Assembly: GCA_947176445.1 (NCBI GenBank)
Contig: CAMWQK010000046.1
Span: 1 to 6,780, forward strand
Length of the DNA stretch: 6,780 nucleotides
Origin: an uncultured Clostridia bacterium
GTDB lineage: Bacteria > Bacillota > Clostridia > Christensenellales > Borkfalkiaceae
Reading direction: 5' to 3'
Below the pieces are notes generated by a model. It saw only the letters and a program-made list of their open reading frames with translations, was not told the DNA's origin and made no database searches. Position numbers and translations under genes: made by a program. Numbering within the stretch: the stretch's first letter is position 1; each line of letters starts with the position of its first letter. Positions 1 to 6,780 of the stretch are shown here, piece by piece.

Positions 1-1360
1 CGCTCACAGCCGCTTCCAACAGCACCTCTTCGCTCATAGCGGGCGTGGGAAGTTCCCCACCCGTATTGCGGTTGATCTTGTTCCACTTGGGTCTGCTGAA
101 TACGCCGAGCGCCATCGTCACGCAGTACACGACGGTGAACGCGGGGAAGAGCAACACGCCCGAAAAGAGTTCGCGCCTCTTCTTCGCGCCCATCTTCTTA
201 TAGTCGCACAGCACGAGGACAAACCCCTGCAACAGTCCCGCAAAGATAAACAGGAACAGGAGCGCCGCGCCGACGATAATGAGCAGCTGCCATAGTCCGG
301 GACCGACCAGCCCCACCGCCGCCATTGCCTCGTTTGTAAAATATCCGTTCACGCCGAGGTATACGCCCGCGTAGATATAGTAACCGGGCAGCCAAGTACA
401 CAGAATGACGCAGATGAGCATAAACGCGTACGTTAAAATCTGTTCGATAAAGGAGAAACGGAACTGCCTGAGCGTATTCCACAACATGGGCAGGGTGTAG
501 CGACCGAGCAGCCGCACGTTGCCCGAAGCAATGCGCTTGTTGCGATTGAGCGTATCGCGGAAAGAAGAAGGCAGATCCTCATACACGACCGCGTCCTCTA
601 CGAAGTGGCAGCGGTATCCGTCGAGCATGCGCTTGAAGCAGAACTCCGTGTCCTCGCAGATACTCTTCGTATCGTACCCGCCGATCTCCTTGATGATCTT
701 CATCGCGGTGAGCGAGCCTGGACCGTTGACGTGCGCGTCGATATGCAGCCGCTCGCGAACGCGGCTGGAAAAGCGCGAATCGAAGATATAATAGAGCCCG
801 CACGCCGTCGTAAAGTGATTCTGCGTCATATTCAGCGCCGACTCGTACGGGCGCGCGATCTGCACACCGCTCGAATACGCGTCGTTCATGAGCGAGAAGA
901 ACTCGTCGTTGATATGGTTGTCCGCATCGAGACGAATGGAGAAATCGTACTCGATCCCCGTCTCCAAAATCTTATCATAGATATGTTTGAGCGCATATGA
1001 AACCCGTCTGTGCGAAGGATCGGGGTCGTTGAGTTCGAACACCGTCGCACCTGCACAGCGGGCGCGCTCCGCCGTCTTATCGTCGCAGTTGTGCGCAACG
1101 ACGTACACGTCGAACAGCTCGCGCGGATACGTCTGCTTGTCGAAGAGCAGTTTTACGGTATCGTAGATGACGTCCTCCTCGTTGTGTGCGGGAATGACGA
1201 CGCAGATACGGTGCAGTTTATCGCTCTTCTTGAACTTTTTCTTCGGAAGCCACGAGAGCAGCATATATAAAAACTGCAATATGAACGGGATTCCGATGCA
1301 AATCAGCACGACGTTGTTGATCTGCGTAAGCACGTTATAGAGTGTTTCGTGCCAAGCCAT
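1..1360 (-). CDS. Membrane-bound family 2 glycosyltransferase, C-terminus cut by the window edge
   Basis: I translated this by hand: 453 codons are open from the ATG at 1358-1360 down to base 2, with no stop, so the extreme C-terminus lies outside the window. A hydrophobic N-terminal segment (about residues 14-37) precedes a cytoplasmic GT-A domain: VVIPAHNEE at 54-62, the sugar-nucleotide region HNCDD at 90-94, the metal-binding DxD as DADN at 145-148, and CEDTEF at 235-240 containing the likely catalytic Asp. Three or four hydrophobic stretches follow (about 304-335, 356-386 and 398-421), as in processive enzymes that pass a polysaccharide through the membrane. The QxxRW motif expected near 270-277 is degenerate (RNKRIASG at 273-280, no Trp). 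A GGAGAGG site lies 9 bases before the ATG and a perfect promoter lies upstream. The family is sure; the sugar substrate and product are unknown. Confidence 0.9.
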   Translation of the reverse strand, partial: MAWHETLYNVLTQINNVVLICIGIPFILQFLYMLLSWLPKKKFKKSDKLHRICVVIPAHNEEDVIYDTVKLLFDKQTYPRELFDVYVVAHNCDDKTAERARCAGATVFELNDPDPSHRRVSYALKHIYDKILETGIEYDFSIRLDADNHINDEFFSLMNDAYSSGVQIARPYESALNMTQNHFTTACGLYYIFDSRFSSRVRERLHIDAHVNGPGSLTAMKIIKEIGGYDTKSICEDTEFCFKRMLDGYRCHFVEDAVVYEDLPSSFRDTLNRNKRIASGNVRLLGRYTLPMLWNTLRQFRFSFIEQILTYAFMLICVILCTWLPGYYIYAGVYLGVNGYFTNEAMAAVGLVGPGLWQLLIIVGAALLFLFIFAGLLQGFVLVLCDYKKMGAKKRRELFSGVLLFPAFTVVYCVTMALGVFSRPKWNKINRNTGGELPTPAMSEEVLLEAAVS

Positions 1361-4300
1361 AAAAATGTTCCTCTCCGATTATTTTATGCTATATGAGATT
1401 ATAAAATACTTTCCATATCATGTCAAGTATTCTTGCGATTTAGCTAAGAACGAACTTCGCGCGGTAGATGGGCAGTCCCTGCCCCGCGAACTGCGCCTCG
1501 TACTCGGTGACGATATTGTCCTCTGCGTACTTGCTATGATGAAGATCGCGCGTGACCTCGCTCACGGTAAATCCGTGCTCTTCGAACTTTTCCAAGGAAT
1601 AGTCGAAGAACTGCTCGCTGTCCGTCTTCTGAATGACGGTGCCCCCGTCTTTTAACAGCTTCCGATAGATGGTAAGAAAGCGCGGCGACGTGAGCCGCTG
1701 TTTCTCCCGCCCCTTCTCGGGCAACGGCGTGGAGAAATTCAGATAGATCGTTTCGATACTCTTCTCGCCAATATAGCAGGGAAGCGTCTCTGCCGGAATG
1801 TTGAGAAAGCGGATATTCGTAAGCCCCGCTTCCTTCACGCCCTCCATCGCGGTGAGCACGACGTTAGAGCATACCTCTACCGCAAGAAAGTTGATCTCCG
1901 GATTGCGCCGCGCGATCTCCCTGATAAACCCGCCGTTGCCGCAGCCGATTTCAAGGTGCACGGGATTGTTGTTGCCGAACGTCTGAAACGCGTCGATGAG
2001 GGCGCGGTAGTTCTCCGCCGCCTCCTTTAAGTTGAGGCAGGGGCGCCCCCGCGCAATCAGAATATCCGCGCACTCCTGCATGCGCGGCTCTAAGTTGCGC
2101 TTTCTACGCATTCGCATTCTTATTTACTCCCCGTAGAGCCGAAGCCGCCCTCGCCGCGGACGGTATCCGAAAGCTCGCTCGCCTCGGCAAACTCCGCAAC
2201 GTAGTAGGGCGCGATGACGAGCTGCGCAATGCGATCGCCCGCCGTAACTGTGCGTGTCTCTTTTCCGTGATTGTGGAGCGCGACCATGACCTCCCCGCGA
2301 TAGTCGCAGTCAATCACCCCCACCTTGTTGGCGGGTGCCAAATCCTGCTTGCAGGAAAGTCCGCTGCGCGCATACACCAGCCCGACCATACCGATGGGAA
2401 GCTCCATCGCAATGCCCGTATGGATAAAGCGCGTCTCCCCCGCGGGAACCTCTGCCCCCTCTGCGGCATACAGATCCGCGCCTGCGGAATACTGCGAGCC
2501 GTACGTCGGCAGATGTGCGTTGTCCACTAATTTTTTCACGTTTACTTTCATATGAATTTCTCCGATTATTTATTGTTAAGATTGCCGAATGCTTCGGCAT
2601 TGTTCGAGATTACCATACCGACGGTTGGGCAGCCGTTCATGCCCTCACAGTCGCCGCAGGTTTCGAGCGCCTTACCGAGCGCACACTGTCTGATCGGGCA
2701 AAGACTGTCGCAAAACGGCGTCTTTACTCCGTCTAAGCGGCAGCCCTCGCAGTTGATCATTTCGGGTGTGATCTCTACACCGTTCAGTTCCGACCAGAGA
2801 CGAGCAACCTCTTCGCGCAAAGCATTATCGTTATCGAGCGTCGCTTTTCTCGCATCGCATTTCTCGCAATCAAGTCCGCAATATGCAATCAGCTTTTTCA
2901 TCGTCTGTATTTCCTTCATTCAAATGATAAATTAAAATTAATTACTCTGATTTCTCCAAAGCAAATGAAAAACTGCCTTCTTTGCATTTACCGTCCGATT
3001 CAATGATTATGTAAATAGTATTATTGCTTGTAAATTCTTCGGTTTTTCCTTCAACAGAACCGTCGGCTCCGATATCAAACAAGTGTAGTTTTTCACCATT
3101 GACATCATAGTAAACTTTTATATTTCCTTCTTCCAACGTTGCATTATAAGTAATTACCTTGTCGTTACCTGTGTAATTAAATTTTATTACGTACGTTCCG
3201 CTGAAAGTACTGAATGAAACCGACGCTTCACTCGATGTGTTTTGACTTACTATCGCCGTTGAACTGTAATGACTTGCATATTTATCTCCGCAAGCAGATA
3301 ACGCAAAACACAGGACCAACGTTACAACTGTAATAATGACGCTCGCAAATTTTTTCATAAATCCCTCCATGAGATTACTGTTTATCATAGTTGTATTATA
3401 TCAAAACCAAATAAAAAAAGCAAGGATAAAATTTACTTATCCTTGCCTTTCTTGCCTTTTCTTTAAGCCGTCTTTTTATATACCACGCGGGGACGCGCGC
3501 CATTATCGACGCAATCCTTGGTGATGATGACTTCTTCGATGTTCTTTTCGGAGGGGATATCGTACATGACGTCCGTCATCAGCCCTTCGATGATCGTGCG
3601 AAGTCCTCTCGCACCCGTCTTTAAGCGGATCGCCGTGTTTGCGATCTCACGAACCGCTTCGTCCTCGACGGTGAGCTTTACCCCGTCGAGCCCGACGAGC
3701 TTTTGATACTGCTTGATGATCGCGTTTCTCGGCTTGGTGAGAATGCTAACGAGCGCCGCTTCGTCGAGCGGGCTCAGATTGACCACGATGGGAAGTCTGC
3801 CGACGAACTCGGGAATCAAGCCGAACTTCGTCAGATCCTGCGGCTTCACGTCGTCGAGAAGGGTGTAGTCCACCTCGTTCTCGCCGAGCTTCACCTTGCC
3901 GCCGAATCCGAGACCCGAATCGTCCGTCCGCGCGCCGACGATCTTGTCGAGCCCGACAAACGCGCCGCCGCAGATGAAGAGAATATTCGTCGTATCGATG
4001 CGCATGCAGTCCTGCTGAGGGTGCTTCCTGCCCCCCTGCGGCGGCACGTTGGCAACCGTACTCTCGATGATTTTGAGAAGCGCCTGCTGAACGCCCTCGC
4101 CCGAGACGTCGCGCGTGATGGAGACGTTCTCGCTCTTTCTTGCGATCTTATCGATCTCGTCGATATAGATAATGCCGCGCTGTGCGCGCTCGATATCGTA
4201 ATCGGCGTTCTGAATGAGCTTCAAGAGAATGTTCTCGACGTCCTCGCCGACGTAACCGGCTTCCGTGAGCGTCGTTGCGTCGCTCGTTGCAAACGGTACG

Positions 4301-6780
4301 TTCAAAATCTTCGCAAGCGTGCGGGCAAGCAGCGTCTTGCCGCTCCCCGTAGGTCCGAGCAGGAGAATGTTGCTCTTTTCGATCTCCACCTCTTCGCTCT
4401 TCCCCGCCGCGATCGCATTGATGCGCTTGTAGTGGTTATACACCGCAACGGAGAGCACCTTTTTCGCCTTGTCCTGACCGACGATGTACTGATCGAGCGC
4501 CTCTTTGATCTCCGCGGGCTTTTTCAAGGGAACCTGCTCGGTGGGCGCCGAGGGCATTTTGCCGAGCATATCCTTGCACAGCTCCACGCACTCGTCGCAA
4601 ATATAGATGCCGTCCGGCCCTGCGATGAGTTTTTTTACCTTGGATTTTTCCTTTCCGCAGAAAGAACAGGTAGGTTCGTATTTATCCATCCATTACTCCG
4701 TTAACGCTTTACATAGACCTTGTCGATGAGCCCGTATTCGCACGCCTCGTCGGCAGAGAGATAGTTATCCCGATCGGTGTCGCGGGCGATCTCCTCGACG
4801 GACTTGCCCGTGTTGGCGGCGAGAATTGCCGTCATCTTCGCCTTGATGCGAAGAATGTGCTCCGCCTGAATTTTAATGTCGCTCGCCTGACCCTGCGCAC
4901 CGCCGAGGGGCTGATGGATCATGATCTCGCTGTTCTTCAAAGCGTAGCGCTTGCTCTTGGTGCCTGCCGCAAGCAGGAACGCACCCATGGACGCCGCGAG
5001 ACCGATACAGATCGTCGAAACGTCGCACTTGATATAATTCATCGTATCGTAGATCGCCATGCCCGCAGAAACCGAGCCGCCCGGGCTGTTGATATACAGA
5101 CTGATATCCTTGGTAGGATCCTTGCCTTCGAGGTAGATGAGCTGTGCGACGACGGTGTTTGCGACCGCGTCGTCGATCTCACCGCTCAAAAAGATAATTC
5201 TGTCCTCGAGCAGACGGGAATAGAGGTCATAGCTTCTCTCCCCGCCCGACGTACGCTCCACGACGTAGGGAACGAGTACGTTCTTTGTCATATCGACTTC
5301 ACCTCTTTAACCATTTCGTTATTTGCCTTTAAGAACTCGAACAGCTTGGTGACCTTGATGTCGCTGTCGATGTACTCCACCTGACGGGGATCGATCGTCT
5401 TCTTATACTCCGCCGCCTCTTTGCCGACGCTCTTCGCCTGCTCTTCGATCTTCGCATCGATCTCTTCCTTGGTCGCGGTGATGTTCTCGACCTTTACGAT
5501 CTTCTCAACGATGAGCTGTTGAAGGACGGTGTTTCTTGCGTCCTCTTCAAAGTTCTTCTTGTATTCCTCACGGCTCGAACCGATGTATTTGAGATAGTCA
5601 TCGAGCTTGATGCCCTGATACATGAGGTTGTATTCCATTCTGCGCAGCGACTGCTCTTCCTGTCTATCGATCATCGCCTCGGGGATCTCCGCCTTCGCGC
5701 CCTTTGCGATCGCGGTAACGATGGAGTTCTCCGTCTCGTTGCGCGAACGGTTCTCCGCGTTCTTTACGAGGCGCTCTTTCACCTTGGCGCGGTATGCATC
5801 CATCGTGTCGCTCCCCATCTTCTTTGCGAACTCGTCGTTGAGTTCGGGCAAAACTTTCCCCTGAATGCCGTGAAGGGTCACGGCGAATACGGCGGGCTTA
5901 CCTTTCAGATCGTCTACCTGATAATCGTCGGGGAAGGTGACGGTAACGTCCTTGCTCTCGCCGATCTTCATGCCGACGACCTGCTCCTCAAATCCGGGAA
6001 TGAACTGGTGGGAGCCGAGCGTCAGATCTTACTTATCCGCGATACCGCCCTCGAACACCTTGCCGTTCAGAGTGCCCTTGAAGTCGATGTTCACGGTATC
6101 GCCGTCCTTTGCGGGGCGGTCGGTGACCGCGACCTTCTCGGCAATGCGCTCGCGCGTTGCCTCGATGTCCTTATTCACTGATTCGTCCGTAACAGTATAC
6201 TCATACTCGGTGATTTTTATACCCTTGTATTTTTCGATTTCAACGTCGGGCTTTACGGGCACCTGTGCGACGAGCACGACCTGCTTATCCGAAATATCCT
6301 CAACGGAGAGTGCGGGATCGCCGACTTCCGTAAAGTTCTCCTTCTCCTTTGCGAGGATTGCGCCGTAGTGCTCCCCGAACAGCAAATTGAGTGCATCTTC
6401 ATAGAAGAGCCCTTTTCCGTAGTACATTTCGAGAATGTGCTTGGGAACTTTGCCCTTGCGGAAGCCGTTGACGGCGTACTTCTTTCTGTTCTGAACGTAC
6501 GCTTTGTCGTTCGCGGCGGTCCATTCGTCGGGCGTGAAGGTGATGGTGATCTTCATGGTGCTCTTTTCAGCGGGTGCAACTGTATACTTCATAATACTAT
6601 CTCCTGTAACGCTTGTTTTCGTTCAACGTATATTTTAGCATATCGGCTCGGAAAAGAAAAGCGTTTTTATTTACAATTTCTTTTTTTTAGGCTATAATAA
6701 TTTCGATGAATTTGTTTTCAAAGCGACGAAAACAAATTCATCGAGGAAATATACTTTTTTTGCTGAGCTTAGGTTATTGT

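Overview
The window reads almost entirely leftward (minus strand). It looks like a chromosomal housekeeping segment of a Bacillota, most likely a Clostridia-type bacterium. The reasons are the trigger factor - clpP - clpX gene order, strong GGAGG-type ribosome binding sites, sigma-A-type promoters (one a perfect TTGACA-17-TATAAT) and AT-rich intergenic gaps beside moderately GC-rich genes. The lineage is inferred; no rRNA or other marker is present.

From right to left: 6593-6780 is a 188-base non-coding region with candidate promoters on both strands and a perfect 17-bp inverted repeat. Next comes the protein-quality-control cluster: tig (5288-6592), clpP (4701-5291, overlapping the end of tig by ATGA) and clpX (3463-4689). 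It ends in a clear intrinsic terminator at 3413-3446. The tig frame is cut by one in-frame TAA at 6029-6031, inside the PPIase domain, while the reading frame and conserved residues continue on both sides.

Beyond the terminator lies an AT-rich (about 36% GC) predicted lipoprotein gene (2942-3358) whose promoter overlaps the terminator. It is followed closely by a cysteine-rich DUF3795-type protein (2566-2901), dUTPase dut (2120-2551) and tRNA (guanine-N7) methyltransferase trmB (1440-2117). The gaps are 40, 14 and 2 bases with no visible terminator, so these four could share a transcript. A perfect-consensus promoter between trmB and the next gene starts a separate unit: a membrane-bound family 2 glycosyltransferase whose frame runs off the left edge (1-1360).

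Together the genes cover nascent-chain folding (trigger factor), ATP-dependent proteolysis (ClpXP), nucleotide-pool sanitation (Dut), tRNA modification (TrmB) and export or synthesis of a cell-surface polysaccharide (glycosyltransferase). I see no tRNA, rRNA, CRISPR array, transposase or defence system. The most notable points are the interrupted tig, the altered NFSDPWP motif in TrmB, and the hairpin and promoter arrangement at the right edge.
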